64,000 nt of DNA from Synechococcus elongatus PCC 11801. Lineage in GTDB: Bacteria > Cyanobacteriota > Cyanobacteriia > Synechococcales > Synechococcaceae. The stretch spans positions 1,963,223 to 2,027,222 of the forward strand of contig NZ_CP030139.2 in NCBI RefSeq assembly GCF_003846445.2, in the 5' to 3' direction. The notes beneath the pieces were generated by a model, which was given only the letters and a program-made list of their open reading frames with translations, searched no databases and was not told where the DNA came from. Positions 53,277 through 62,828 of the stretch are shown here, in pieces. The first letter of the stretch is position 1; every line of letters starts with the position of its first letter. The position numbers and the translations under genes are program-made.

Positions 53277-53420
53277 AGGAAAATTCCTGCTAGGACAACG
53301 AATGACCTCAGGTTAGCCTGCCAATTTAGGGTTCTCTGGCAACCTCTTTAGACTTTCTTTGCGGGGATCACTCGATTTGAGGTCAAGCCAGAGAAAAATC
53401 GGAATGGCGCGTTGCGATCG

Positions 53421-53906
53421 CTATTGCACTTCTGTCTTGCGATCGCCGTTCAGCAGGTATGAATAGTTGGCCTGGAAGCGCTGCAAGATTTTGTAGTGCG
53501 GTGCGCCGATCGCCCGTTGCTGCTGGATGCGAGCTGAATAGACGGCGCCTTGGGCGATCGCAGCCGGATCGACGAGGTGGAAGTCTTGACCCTCTCCCAG
53601 TTGCAAAGCCCAGAGATCAACCTCTAGCAGCACATGAAACAGATGACGGGTCACAGTTGGTTCTGCTTCGCTCCAGAGAAACGTCGCTGTCTGCGGCGAA
53701 TAGCCAATTTCTTCTTGGAGTTCGCGCTGCAGGGCTTGCCAAGGCGTTTCACCAGGTTCAATATGGCCCCCAAACAAGCCCCACTGGCCGGGATAGAGAA
53801 TCCAGTCCAAGTCATCGCGCAGTTGCAGCAAGTATTGACGACCTTGGGTGATGACAGCCAACGCAACTTCTGGAGCCGGTTCTGGGGCAGCAGGAGGAAT
53901 AGACAT
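53421..53906 (-). CDS. NUDIX hydrolase
   Basis: 161 aa from the ATG giving [10 protein letters not shown]. Nudix box [22 protein letters not shown] matches G-x5-E-x7-RE-x-x-EE-x-G. An earlier TTG start would add 19 residues. Substrate (a nucleoside diphosphate derivative or dNTP) not identifiable. Confidence 0.9.
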   Translation of the reverse strand: MSIPPAAPEPAPEVALAVITQGRQYLLQLRDDLDWILYPGQWGLFGGHIEPGETPWQALQRELQEEIGYSPQTATFLWSEAEPTVTRHLFHVLLEVDLWALQLGEGQDFHLVDPAAIAQGAVYSARIQQQRAIGAPHYKILQRFQANYSYLLNGDRKTEVQ

Positions 53907-54056
53907 CGCGATCGCAGCTTCAGCCTCGACGGGAAAAGAACCGACTAGTTCTGCTTTTGACAACCTCGGAGGCTACTCTAAGCCAGATCGTGATCTAAGT
54001 AACGATTTTCTGGCTTTTCCTTCGCTACTTTAAGCTGAAATTCACTTGTCTTTCTT

Positions 54057-54260
54057 ATGGAAACCCAACGACAACATATCGGGCGCTGGATCGTAATTCT
54101 CAGCCCTGCAGTTGCCAATATTGAAGACCATCAAGTTCGGGTATTGGATTGCCGGAGCGATCAGCTTTCGGTGAAATCTTTTCCCCAGTTAGAGTTGGCT
54201 CGCCACTATTTTGACCAACTCCTGCATCTCTATCGCTGTTGGGATCAACAAGTGGCTTAG
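54057..54260 (+). CDS. Small hypothetical protein
   Basis: 67 aa, ATG start. GRWIVILSPAVANIEDHQVRVLDCRSDQLSVKSFPQLELARHYFDQLLHLY appears to be a strand-rich half followed by a helix. Ends 4 bp into the convergent ferritin-like gene. Unrecognised; probably real because its base composition fits the genome. Confidence 0.5.
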   Translation: METQRQHIGRWIVILSPAVANIEDHQVRVLDCRSDQLSVKSFPQLELARHYFDQLLHLYRCWDQQVA

Positions 54261-55042
54261 GCCCGTTGTTTTTGTCTGGGTTGGTGAGCATTTGTGGGTA
54301 ACAAAGTGGCCTGTAGCGTGGCGATCGCCGCTTGTTCAACAGTGCTAAACGACCAGCCTGCAGCCAAAAAGATTGCACGATGATCGGGCCAAATGGCACG
54401 GAGGGTTCCCCATAGTAAGCAGTGTTGCAACCACTGGCTGAGACGATTGCGCCAAGGCGATCGCGGCTGACGGAGTTGTTGGAGCCAAACTGCTTGGAAG
54501 CAGAGATGCTGGCTTTCGTCCCATTCAATTTGGCGACCCACGGTTTGAATTAGGGGTGAGGCGATAGCTCGTTGTAGGGCTTGGGCATAGAGGAAGCCGA
54601 TGATTTCAGCATTGAGTAAGACACTCAGTGCCGTATCAAGGTTGAGATTTTGTCGCCGCAAGTGCCGAAAGGTGTGATCGAGCCAGTGCGATCGCATGGA
54701 GGGTTGATCGACGGCTTTGAGGCAACGACCCAGATCGGCGGCGTGACGCTGTTCTTCGCGAATGAACCACTGCATCGCTGGCGCTAAGTCGGGGTCACCG
54801 CCTTTGGCGATCCACTGATGGGTGGCCCGCATCAGGTTGTGCCCTTCGGAGTATTCACCCAGTTGAAACATGGCGAGCGATCGCCAAAATGTGGCTGGGT
54901 AATCTGCTGCTGTGATCTGAACCTCCGAGGGTAGAGGTAAGAGCTGCCCGTGGTTGTGCTGAAAGTAGGCTAGCCAGTCCGCCGCTGTTCGGCGTTGGTC
55001 TTGCCACAGTGGCGTTTGTGGCACCGTGGGGGGAGAAGCCAT
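54257..55042 (-). CDS. Ferritin-like di-iron protein
   Basis: 261 aa, all-helical. Metal-ligand pairs E-x-x-H occur twice: REEQRHAADL (about 95-104) and WDESQHLCF (about 174-182), with further Glu in LGEYSEGHNL and LLNAEIIGF. This fits a four-helix ferritin-like bundle with a di-iron site, perhaps a hydroxylase or oxidase. Exact family not recognised. Confidence 0.7.
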   Translation of the reverse strand: MASPPTVPQTPLWQDQRRTAADWLAYFQHNHGQLLPLPSEVQITAADYPATFWRSLAMFQLGEYSEGHNLMRATHQWIAKGGDPDLAPAMQWFIREEQRHAADLGRCLKAVDQPSMRSHWLDHTFRHLRRQNLNLDTALSVLLNAEIIGFLYAQALQRAIASPLIQTVGRQIEWDESQHLCFQAVWLQQLRQPRSPWRNRLSQWLQHCLLWGTLRAIWPDHRAIFLAAGWSFSTVEQAAIATLQATLLPTNAHQPRQKQRA

Positions 55043-55100
55043 CAGTCGTGACCATCGTGAGGCTGCAACGCTCGAAGGGGTATGTCCCTGCTGAATCGCA

Positions 55101-55610
55101 TTAAGTTTGACTCGAGACAGTGCGGAGATATTGCTGCAACACTTTCATCTGGGCATCCGTGGGCCGGGTGGGATTATGCACCTGCTGTAGATGGCTCAAC
55201 GCCTCCCAAAAGTCTAGGCTGCGATGGCGACAGAGGTAGGCCAACGTGATCAGGGGCGATCGCTCGATCGAGGCAATGCAGTGGATGTAGACAGGTGTTG
55301 CCACTTGGAGCAGCTGGTGGAGTTGCTCGACGGCCTGCTCAATTTCTGAAACTGTAATCAAGCGATTGCAGTGACTGTCTGGCAGAACACAGCGTTGCCA
55401 CTGCAAAGCCTGTATCCAAGCGGGAATGGGACCTTCGTGGGGGGCGCAAAGTGACAAAACGGCTTGAATCTGAGCCTGCTCAAATTGCGATCGCTGCTGG
55501 TCGTGGGGCAGGGGTCCGATCGCCAACCGCCCAGGGATCACCCAATCAATGGTTAGCTTGGCTGCAGATGCTTTTCTGGAACGACGAGCTTTGCGCGGAA
55601 AAAGAAACAT
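55101..55610 (-). CDS. Dual-specificity protein phosphatase
   Basis: 169 aa. Basic N-terminus (RKARRSRKASAAK) and the Cys-based signature VYIHCIASIERSP (H-C-x5-R-S) at about 108-120, with general acid Asp in the VLPDSHCN loop. Dephosphorylates Ser/Thr/Tyr or possibly a non-protein phosphate. No kinase lies nearby. Confidence 0.82.
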   Translation of the reverse strand: MFLFPRKARRSRKASAAKLTIDWVIPGRLAIGPLPHDQQRSQFEQAQIQAVLSLCAPHEGPIPAWIQALQWQRCVLPDSHCNRLITVSEIEQAVEQLHQLLQVATPVYIHCIASIERSPLITLAYLCRHRSLDFWEALSHLQQVHNPTRPTDAQMKVLQQYLRTVSSQT

Positions 55611-55755
55611 AGGAACGGGAACAAACAGATGGGGATTCGGTCAGTTGTTCGGGCGTCAGCACGGGGCTGACTGCAAACTGTCAGTTTAAAAAAGATGCAG
55701 TATACTTAACGCACTTTGATGATTTCCGATTTAAACCGCCTTGGTATTTCTTATG

Positions 55756-56055
55756 AGTAATCGGCAAAAATCTCTAGCGATCGCACTCAGCTTAACTCTA
55801 GTCAGCCTCGGCGATGGAATGCTTTATGCTGCGATCGCGGCTCCAACGCTGGTGCCACTTTCTGGCAGCAATCCAGCCAATGATTTATCGACTGAAGTGC
55901 CGGTAGATTTGCCGTCAGTCCAACCCAGCAGCCATAAATCAGCTGGAGAGTTGGCAATAATCGCTGAGATCCCAGCGCCAAAACTCCTAACAGCGGCAGA
56001 ACACTTAAAAGTGGAGCTCCTTGCTGTCCCAACACCAATACGGTCAGGGCAATGA
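55756..56055 (+). pseudogene. Signal-peptide ORF fragment fused across a junction
   Basis: Starts with a convincing signal peptide (MSNRQKSLAIALSLTLVSLGDGMLYAAIAAP) but from about residue 35 reads the antisense of the truncated ABC gene as low-complexity Pro/Leu/Ser text. It looks like the 5' end of a secreted-protein gene joined by deletion to the 3' end of the ABC transporter. Confidence 0.4.
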
Positions 56056-56899
56056 GAGCTATGCCAACCGCCTCTAATCCATAACGGGGCGCAAGAGCCA
56101 GCACTTGGCTCATCCCTCGATCGCGTCGCAGACGGCGATCGGCACGGCGATAACTATCGACAAACAGTGGTTGACTGCCATCTAGCAAAACATCTCGAAT
56201 TGCACCGAGTCCTTCTTGTAGAAGCCGAATCAGTCGGGTCTCATCCTCAACAATCCGTCGTCCTAAGAGTGCTAGCTGGAGACGATTGCGATGAATGATC
56301 ACGGCATAGATCAATCCCACTCCGATCGCCAGCCCCAAAGTAACCTGGGGGTTGATAGCGACCAACGTCAGGATTAAGCCTAGGCTGATTAAGAGTCCAG
56401 TCAGTAACTGCAGGAGACCAGTCAAGATTGAAATAACCGCACCCACTTGATTGGAAATTGCGGTAATCACTTCACTGCTGTTGCGGCTTACCTGCACCGT
56501 ATAGGGTTGATAAAGTGTGCGGCGATAGACTTCGCTACTCAAGTCCGAGCCGACAGCGTTAGCCAGCCGTATATTCATCTGCAACGACAGAATTCGCACT
56601 CCACCTGAAATTAGTGCTGTCAGTGCGAAGAGCAGGCAGATGGGAATCACGAGATCACTGGCGCGCGTCCAGCCGAGAGTTGGGGCTAGGTATTGCACCC
56701 AAGGATTGCTCCAAAGCCGTTCCGGTTGGGCTAACACTGCCAAGAACGGCACAATAGCCCCCAAGCTCAGCATCTCTGCCAGAGAGCTGAGCACCATGAC
56801 CCCTACTACGAGCCCCAATTGGCGACGTCGACGAGCACTGAGGAAACGGCACAACTGTCGTAAGTTAGCCAGCAGCGATTTGGAAGTAGCAGAAGTCAC
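55802..56899 (-). pseudogene. ABC exporter missing its ATP-binding domain
   Basis: 365 aa. Residues 1-330 are a type IV ABC exporter membrane domain (six helices, RRTLYQPYTVQVSRNSSEVI coupling region). It stops at about the linker (SINHWLDCCQKVAPALEP) where the nucleotide-binding domain normally begins, and nothing downstream to 55610 encodes one. A 3' deletion is the likely cause; a deliberately split transporter is less likely. Confidence 0.6.
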
Positions 56900-57223
56900 A
56901 GAAAGCAGTTGAGAGATAAAAATGTTACTTCACATCATTTCTGGAGCCCACTCCCGATCGCTTCGTCTCATCCAGCGCGATCGCAGGAAGTGCGACCCTA
57001 GTCCCTAGGGAGCATGCTGTCTTGGGCAGGGCGATCGTCCTTGCAATCTGGCCGATTTATAGTCCGGGAATCCCTTTTTATTGTTGGAGAGTTCCTGACG
57101 ACTGTTTTAGAGCCTCTATTTATAGCCTGGAAGTATCCAGTTATTGTTTAGGAATAACTGGCGGCGGCTCTCAAAGATAAACCAACGACTCTCAAAGATG
57201 CGCGAATTACTCTTGCAGAGTAT
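56900..57223. other. Non-coding stretch with small repeats
   Basis: 324 bp, no gene. Contains a 9-bp perfect hairpin CCAGTTATT/AATAACTGG (57137-57161) and two direct copies of CTCTCAAAGAT (57168-57178 and 57189-57199). Probably debris at the end of the Rpn-like gene, which stops at 57224. Confidence 0.5.
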
Positions 57224-58024
57224 CTAGAGCTCTCCGCGACACTTCAAGCACTCGAATCGGGGTGGTGTCGCTTGGGAGCGATCGCCCTTACCCATCGGCG
57301 AATCACGCTTACCAGGCTTCCTCTCGGCCAATGCGTGAGTGCTGGTGATGGTGAGCATCCGCCGCTCCTGTTCATAGGCCGACAGCTCACTCTTGAACTG
57401 TAGCTCAAGTCCTTGGGGCAGGCTCATTAGCCAGTCAATGCACTTGAAAAGTCCAATAATGCGATCGCGATCGAAGCCCCGTTCATAAAGCAACTTCAGC
57501 AATTCGAGCTTCCATTGCTTGCGCAGCCGTCGATCCTTCTTGGTCTGAATTGCCCGCAGATGAGCCACTACCGCGATCGCAAACGGATTACCTTGACCAG
57601 ATTGAAGAGCTGCCCCACAAGCTTTCCTCGAAGGACTCGGGTCGCCAAGTCGGAGATTCATCGGCAAGGATGGCGACAGGCGGCGGAAGCGATCGCGAGT
57701 CCGATAGCGATAGACAAACATCCGCTCTTCAAAGGCCGTCTCTTTCGCACCCTGCACCTCCACATGGACCAACACCCAAGTCTCAGTCCCTGCTGTAGTC
57801 CAAACCTTGACCAGCTTATCGGCGTAGCGACGACTCACTTCCGCATCAGCGGTGATCTGCTGCAACTCCTTATCGAGAAATTCGTAGCCACGCTCCCAAT
57901 CAATTTCAGGGTCGGCAACGGGCAGAAAGAAGCGGATGAACTCTGGGAAGAACGCCTCAATCAGTTCCTTCCAAGGGGAGTCGCTATCCGTGTAAGGCAG
58001 CGACTCAATCTCTGGATCCTGCAT
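57224..58024 (-). pseudogene. Rpn-family nuclease/transposase-like gene, frameshifted and deleted
   Basis: The first 110 residues (DSPWKELIEAFFPEFIRFF, DKELQQI, VHVEVQGAKETAFEERMFVYRYRTRDRFRR) and the tail (GNPFAIAVVAHLRAIQTKKD...LLKLLYERGFDRDRIIGLFKCIDWLMSLP) match the cyanobacterial Rpn/DUF4351 family. Between them the ORF reads unconserved text, while another frame of the same strand reads PPVAILADESPTWRPESFEESLWGS, the expected family sequence. So one frameshift in and one out, plus a small deletion, have damaged the gene. ATG at 58024 chosen. Confidence 0.7.
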
Positions 58025-58026
58025 CC

Positions 58027-58170
58027 TCAAATCACATCAGCAAACTGCTTTTCCATCCGCCGAAACTGGCGCACGCTCGTTAGGGCTAGCAGCGCCACGA
58101 TTGCCATCGACAAGCTGAATCCCAAGTCGGTTAATCCAAGCCCCTCAGCCCCACAACCACGCAGGGACAT
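58027..58170 (-). CDS. 47-aa single-span membrane protein upstream of the Rpn-like gene
   Basis: ATG at 58170: a Gly-rich start, then LTDLGFSLSMAIVALLALTSV (one membrane helix) and a basic/acidic tail QFRRMEKQFADVI. The stop lies 3 bp before the Rpn-like ATG, suggesting coupling. I recall similar short SLS.AIV..LALT..R.F..M..Q.A proteins in cyanobacteria, possibly the 3' end of a longer gene. Confidence 0.45.
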   Translation of the reverse strand: MSLRGCGAEGLGLTDLGFSLSMAIVALLALTSVRQFRRMEKQFADVI

Positions 58171-58248
58171 CCCTCAATGATGCTCATGATCAAGCTCAGA
58201 GCATAGAGCAAATGCCACTTGACCGGCATGGTCATAGACAGACGAAGC

Positions 58249-58680
58249 TTAAGCCAGCTGCCGGAATCCCCTGAGACCCGCCGCATAGCCCCCGCGACCA
58301 CGGGCGGCCCGATCGCTAAACTCACTGACGCTTGGATTGCGATGCGGATCGATTACCCCACTCACTTGACGCCAGAGTGCAATAGGGGCGACTTGCGTAT
58401 CGTACTGGCGATCGCCCAGCTTCCGCACATGATGCCACCGCTGGGTCTGACACTGATTGCACCAAAAGGCTTCTAGCCACTCGTCCTGCAAGGGCACCGT
58501 GCCATGGGTGTGAATCACGAGCTTGGCTGTCTTGGCACCCATCCCACGCACTTGGAGCTGTCCCGCCGAATCAGCAAATAACGGGAACTTGGGGCTGACA
58601 CTATCGAGGTATCAGCCATGCTCAGGGCAGAAAATCGCACGTCGCTGCGATCGCTTCCGATTTCGGGCACACCGCTTCTG
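58249..58680 (-). pseudogene. Conserved cyanobacterial gene interrupted by UGA
   Basis: The intact part (58249-58551) reads MGAKTAKLVIHTHGTVPLQDEWLEAFWCNQCQ, then ALWRQVSGVIDPHRNPSVSEFSDRAARG, which I recall from cyanobacterial hypotheticals with a zinc-ribbon-like CNQC. Extending the frame upstream gives KRCARNRKRSQRRAIFCPEHG, a UGA at 58612-58614, then YLDSVSPKFPLFADSAGQLQ. The homology-like text continues through the stop, so a nonsense mutation is likely. Confidence 0.45.
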
Positions 58681-58921
58681 CACTCGGCCTCCTCGTCCAC
58701 ACCAGACTTGTACAAAGGCTGCGTTGGAGAGACTGAGATCCGTAGACCATCAAAGCCCAACTCCGAACAAACTCCACGAATTGAAGTTTTTATATTTGAT
58801 ATCAGCATTAATGTGAATGCCGTCTGAAGGTTAGCACAGAAACTAGGCGTGGCTGTGTCATGACAGACAGTCTTGCCTAAGGCTGCTTATGCTATGAGGC
58901 CTTAGTGGAGCGGCACCGAGA
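58681..58921. other. Non-coding stretch before polA 3' end
   Basis: Holds the degraded upstream remainder of the interrupted gene and about 100 bp without features. Apparent ORFs are short and unconserved. Confidence 0.4.
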
Positions 58922-61783
58922 CTACTTAGCGGCCATCCAGTTATGCCCAGCATGGAGTTCTGCCACTAAGGGCACACTCAAGCTGACAGACTGCTCCATC
59001 GTTTGCTGAATTTGCGGTGCGAGCATGTCCCATTCTTCGGGCGGTAGCTCCAACACCAATTCGTCATGAACTTGCAGCAGCATCCGCGCTTGGTAGGGCT
59101 GGAGTAAAGCCTGTAACTGCACCATTGCCACTTTGATGATGTCGGCGCTGGAGCCTTGAATCGGAGCGTTGGCGGCAGCTCGCAGTGATTGCGCCTCGAA
59201 GCGACTCGGACGTAGCTTATCAAGATCAATACTGTCGGGATCCGCGCCGCGTAGTTTGTTCAACCCCGTTTCCTCGAAATCGAAGTAGCGACGGCGACCC
59301 AACACAGTTTCGACATAGCCTTGGGCGATCGCCTGCCGCTCCAAACTTTGCAGATAGGCAAAGACACGGGGATAGCGATCGTAGAAGCGATCGATAAAGC
59401 CCTGCGCTTCTTTATTGCTGGTGCCGGTTTCGCGGGCGAAGCGCTGAGCTCCCATGCCGTAGATGACGCCAAAGTTGATGATCTTGCCGATGCGCCGTTC
59501 TTCTGAGGTAATTTCCTCGCGATCGAAGAGTAGGCTCGCCGTTAAACGGTGGACATCGTCGCCTTGGCGATAAGCCTCCAGCAGCACTGGCTCTTGGCTG
59601 AGATGTGCCAAAATCCGCAGCTCGATTTGCGAATAGTCCGCCGCCGCCAGCAACCAACCTTCTTGCGGCAGAAATGCCTTGCGAATTTGACGACTGAACT
59701 CGGTGCGAATGGGGATGTTTTGCAGGTTGGGATTCGAGGAGGAGAGCCGTCCCGTCGCCGTCACCGCTTGGTTGAAGTCCGTGTGAATACGGCCGTCGGC
59801 TGCGACCAGACTGGGCAGCGCATCCACATAGGTCGATTTCAACTTGGCAAGGGTGCGATGCTCCAGAATCAGGTCGACGATTGGGTGATCGCCCTGGAGT
59901 TTCTCCAGCACTGCCGCATCGGTGGAATAGCCGGTTTTGGTCTTGCGCGACTTCTTGACGTTCAGCCCGAGCTTTTCAAACAGCAGTTCGCTCAGCTGCT
60001 TGGGCGAGCCGAGATTAAAGCGATCGCCCGCCACCTCATAGGCTTCCACTTCAATGCGATCGAGTTCACCTTTGAGATGCTCCGACAGTTCCGCCAGATA
60101 GGCTTCATCAATGCGGATGCCGCTATCTTCCATCTCCGCAAGAATGGCTTCCAGCGGCAGTTCCACGGTTTCCAGCAAGGATTTCAGGGCAGGTGATTCC
60201 GCGATCGCCGCTTTCAGCAAGGGAATCAACCGCTGCACCACATGAACATCGCTGCCGCAGTATTGCGCCACTTCTGCGATCGCAACGTCAGCAATCGTTT
60301 TGCCTTTGGGGACCAGGTCGCTGTAGCTGCGCGTCTGCACCTTCAGCCAGCGATCGGCTAAGGCATCGAGGTTATGGCTGAGGCTGGGGTTAAGTACATA
60401 GCTGGCCAGCATCGTGTCGAAGACCACGCCTGCTAGCTCAATGCCTTGGTGCCGCAGAATCAGGCGATCGAACTTGGCATTTTGGAAGGCTTTCGGATAG
60501 CGATCGCTCTCTAAAATCGGTCGCAGTGCTGTGAGTACAGTTTCCAGCGGTAACTGCTCCCCTTCGGTATGTCCGAGGGGAATATAGGCCAGTTGATCCG
60601 GCTCTTCACCCCACGCACAGCCAATTCCCACCAGTTGCGCCTTACGCGGATCGAGATCGGTTGTCTCGGTATCCCAAGCCGCGATCGCCTCAGGATCAGT
60701 CCGTTGTTCTAGCAGAGCTACCAATTCAGTAAGCGCTGCCTCGGTTGTAATGATTCGCGGCTGCAGTTGTGGCCAACGGGGTTGCTGAGCAGCAGTTTCT
60801 TCCGCGGTCCAAAAGTCCAGCGATTCATCGCCCAGATCTTCGACTGTTGTCGGTTGTCCTCCGAATAGCTGCTGCAGGCGATCGACCTGTCGCCGGAACG
60901 CTTGCAGTTCCAGCTTTTCCAGCCAAGGCAAAACAGCCTGTTCATCGAACCCTGTCAGGGCATAGTGATCCCAGTCGATCGCCAGCGGAATATCAGTAAC
61001 GATTTGCGCCAGTTTGCGGGAGTGGTAAGCCGCTTCGCGATCGCTTTCTAATTTCTTGCGGACTGCCGGTTTGATCGCCTCAAGATTTTCATAAATGCGA
61101 TCGAGATCGCCCCAAGCTTGCAATAACTCCACCGCTGTTTTGGGGCCAATCCCTTTCACGCCGGGAATATTGTCTGAGCTGTCGCCACAGAGCGCCTTGA
61201 AATCGATCACCTGCTCCGGCGGCACTCCTAGCTTGTCGATTACTGCTGCCGGATCAATCTCACGGGCCGCTTCTCGATTAGCGCTGCGACCAAAGGTATT
61301 GCCCAAATAGAGCACACGGATCGCACCGTCGGGGTCAACGAGCTGGAAGAGATCGCGATCGCCGCTGAGAATTCGCACCCGGTAGCCAGACTGGGCAGCA
61401 CGATGAGCGACCGTCCCTAGCAGGTCATCCGCCTCATAGCCCGGCTCCACCAGAATTGGCAGATTCAGACTCTGCAACAGGGCGACGAGGTTATCGGTAT
61501 CAGTCTTAAAGTCCTCGGGGGCTTCGTCGCGGTTGGCCTTGTAGTTTTCGTCCGCTTCGTGGCGAAAGGTCGGGCCGCCCAGATCAAAGGCGATCGCCAG
61601 TGCCTGCGGTTGCTGCTGCTCCATCACCTCCAGCAGCGCTTTCAAAAAGCCGAAGCAAACGCTGGTGGGAATGCCGGTGCGCGTACGGAGGCCACCATCA
61701 CGCCCTTTGGCAAAGGCATAGTAGCTGCGGAAGGCCAAGGAGTGGCCATCCACGAGAAGCAAGAGGGGAGAGTCTGCAGACAT
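58922..61783 (-). CDS. polA: DNA polymerase I
   Basis: 953 aa from the ATG giving MSADSPLLLLVDGHSLAFRSYYAF. 5'-nuclease domain with DGHSLAFRSYYAF, GYEADDLLGT, LSGDRDLFQL and GDSSDNIPGVKGIGPKTA. The 3'-5' exonuclease is intact: WDTETTDLDP, NAKFDRLIL and the YCGSD region. Polymerase motifs A (ADYSQIELRILAHLS), B (RRIGKIINFGVIYGMG) and C (LLQVHDELVLE). The longer reading to 61882 is unneeded. Okazaki fragment processing and repair. Confidence 0.97.
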   Translation of the reverse strand: MSADSPLLLLVDGHSLAFRSYYAFAKGRDGGLRTRTGIPTSVCFGFLKALLEVMEQQQPQALAIAFDLGGPTFRHEADENYKANRDEAPEDFKTDTDNLVALLQSLNLPILVEPGYEADDLLGTVAHRAAQSGYRVRILSGDRDLFQLVDPDGAIRVLYLGNTFGRSANREAAREIDPAAVIDKLGVPPEQVIDFKALCGDSSDNIPGVKGIGPKTAVELLQAWGDLDRIYENLEAIKPAVRKKLESDREAAYHSRKLAQIVTDIPLAIDWDHYALTGFDEQAVLPWLEKLELQAFRRQVDRLQQLFGGQPTTVEDLGDESLDFWTAEETAAQQPRWPQLQPRIITTEAALTELVALLEQRTDPEAIAAWDTETTDLDPRKAQLVGIGCAWGEEPDQLAYIPLGHTEGEQLPLETVLTALRPILESDRYPKAFQNAKFDRLILRHQGIELAGVVFDTMLASYVLNPSLSHNLDALADRWLKVQTRSYSDLVPKGKTIADVAIAEVAQYCGSDVHVVQRLIPLLKAAIAESPALKSLLETVELPLEAILAEMEDSGIRIDEAYLAELSEHLKGELDRIEVEAYEVAGDRFNLGSPKQLSELLFEKLGLNVKKSRKTKTGYSTDAAVLEKLQGDHPIVDLILEHRTLAKLKSTYVDALPSLVAADGRIHTDFNQAVTATGRLSSSNPNLQNIPIRTEFSRQIRKAFLPQEGWLLAAADYSQIELRILAHLSQEPVLLEAYRQGDDVHRLTASLLFDREEITSEERRIGKIINFGVIYGMGAQRFARETGTSNKEAQGFIDRFYDRYPRVFAYLQSLERQAIAQGYVETVLGRRRYFDFEETGLNKLRGADPDSIDLDKLRPSRFEAQSLRAAANAPIQGSSADIIKVAMVQLQALLQPYQARMLLQVHDELVLELPPEEWDMLAPQIQQTMEQSVSLSVPLVAELHAGHNWMAAK

Positions 61784-61896
61784 GATTCGTATTCTCCCAC
61801 CTGCGTTCAACCGCACTGGAAGCGATCGCCGAGGGAACACTAACACTAAGGCTCCAGCCTCCTTCCTCACCCGCTGCTCCATTTCGGAGAGTCATC

Positions 61897-62325
61897 ATGA
61901 AAGCTTCTATCCTCCTAGGGTCTGCCCTCGCCCTCCTCTTGATTGCGCCGCCACTCCGAGCCGAGAATCCGGCTCATGTTCGCCAGCTTCTAGAAACCGG
62001 AGCCTGCGCTGGCTGCGATCTTCAGGATGCAGATTTGACAGGTGCTCACTTGATTGGTGCGGACCTGCGCAATGCGGATCTCAGCGGTGCCAACCTAACC
62101 GAGGTCAACCTCGAAGGAGCTGATCTCACCGGTGCTGATTTAACGGGTGCCAACCTCAGTCAGGCTTATCTAACGAACGCAGTCTTTGCAGACGCAGATC
62201 TCCGGAATGCCAACCTCAGCGGCGTCACCATGTATCACGCTGATGTCAGCGGGGCACAACTGTCGGGCATCAACCTTGCCGGTGCCACAATCGGTGGTAC
62301 TGCTATCAACATCGGCGGCCAATAG
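61897..62325 (+). CDS. Secreted pentapeptide-repeat protein
   Basis: 142 aa. Signal peptide (MKASILLGSALALLLIAPPLRA) followed by about 16 A(D/N)L-x-x repeats (ADLTGAHLIGADLRNADLSG), forming a right-handed quadrilateral beta-helix. CGACxxC-type Cys pair (GACAGCDL) sits at the start. Divergent from polA with about 113 bp between starts. Confidence 0.88.
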   Translation: MKASILLGSALALLLIAPPLRAENPAHVRQLLETGACAGCDLQDADLTGAHLIGADLRNADLSGANLTEVNLEGADLTGADLTGANLSQAYLTNAVFADADLRNANLSGVTMYHADVSGAQLSGINLAGATIGGTAINIGGQ

Positions 62326-62393
62326 CAATCGCGAGATCACATGTCCAGAATGGGGCAAGTGCCACAATTGCAGCTAAAGACTCGTCCTAGGCC

Positions 62394-62828
62394 ATGGCCA
62401 CGCTTGCCCCGCCCCGACAGCTCTTATTCAGGATCTTGCATGCTGATTCCAGTCAGTCAGCGCTGGTGGATCTCGTGATGGCTCGCGTGCAGTCCCTGGT
62501 GCTCTCACTGCCCTACGAGTGGGCTGTCCTGACGGCCGAGGAACAAGAAGAACTCTACGCTGTCGCTTGGAGCTTGGTGGATTTCAACGGGGTCAATCTA
62601 CTGACGCAGGCGCGATCGCAGCACCCAACACTGGTCGAAGCTCTGCAGTCCCTCGTGAATCTGATCGAAGACTTGAATGCTCCTTCGCCCGCACATCAGT
62701 TATCCCGCTATCGCATCCGCCGGCCAATTTCAGAGGAGGACTGGGAGACTTGGGCGCCGTCAGCTACTGCACAGATCAATGAAGCGCAGTTGCAGCAACG
62801 TCTAGCCAAATATGCCCAAAGTTTTTGA
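62394..62828 (+). CDS. Hypothetical protein, helical
   Basis: 144 aa, ATG start. Mostly helical: SALVDLVMARVQSLVLSLPYEWAVL, EEQEELYAVAWSLVDF, TLVEALQSLVNLIEDL and an acidic-basic tail. Overlaps the DUF4160 gene by 17 bp, indicating translational coupling. Family not recognised. Confidence 0.6.
   Translation: MATLAPPRQLLFRILHADSSQSALVDLVMARVQSLVLSLPYEWAVLTAEEQEELYAVAWSLVDFNGVNLLTQARSQHPTLVEALQSLVNLIEDLNAPSPAHQLSRYRIRRPISEEDWETWAPSATAQINEAQLQQRLAKYAQSF

Noticed and set aside
57515-58180. 221-aa plus-strand ORF
   Set aside because: Entirely antisense to the Rpn-like gene and its small upstream neighbour; basic, Ser/Arg-rich text without family signal. The minus strand gives clear family motifs.
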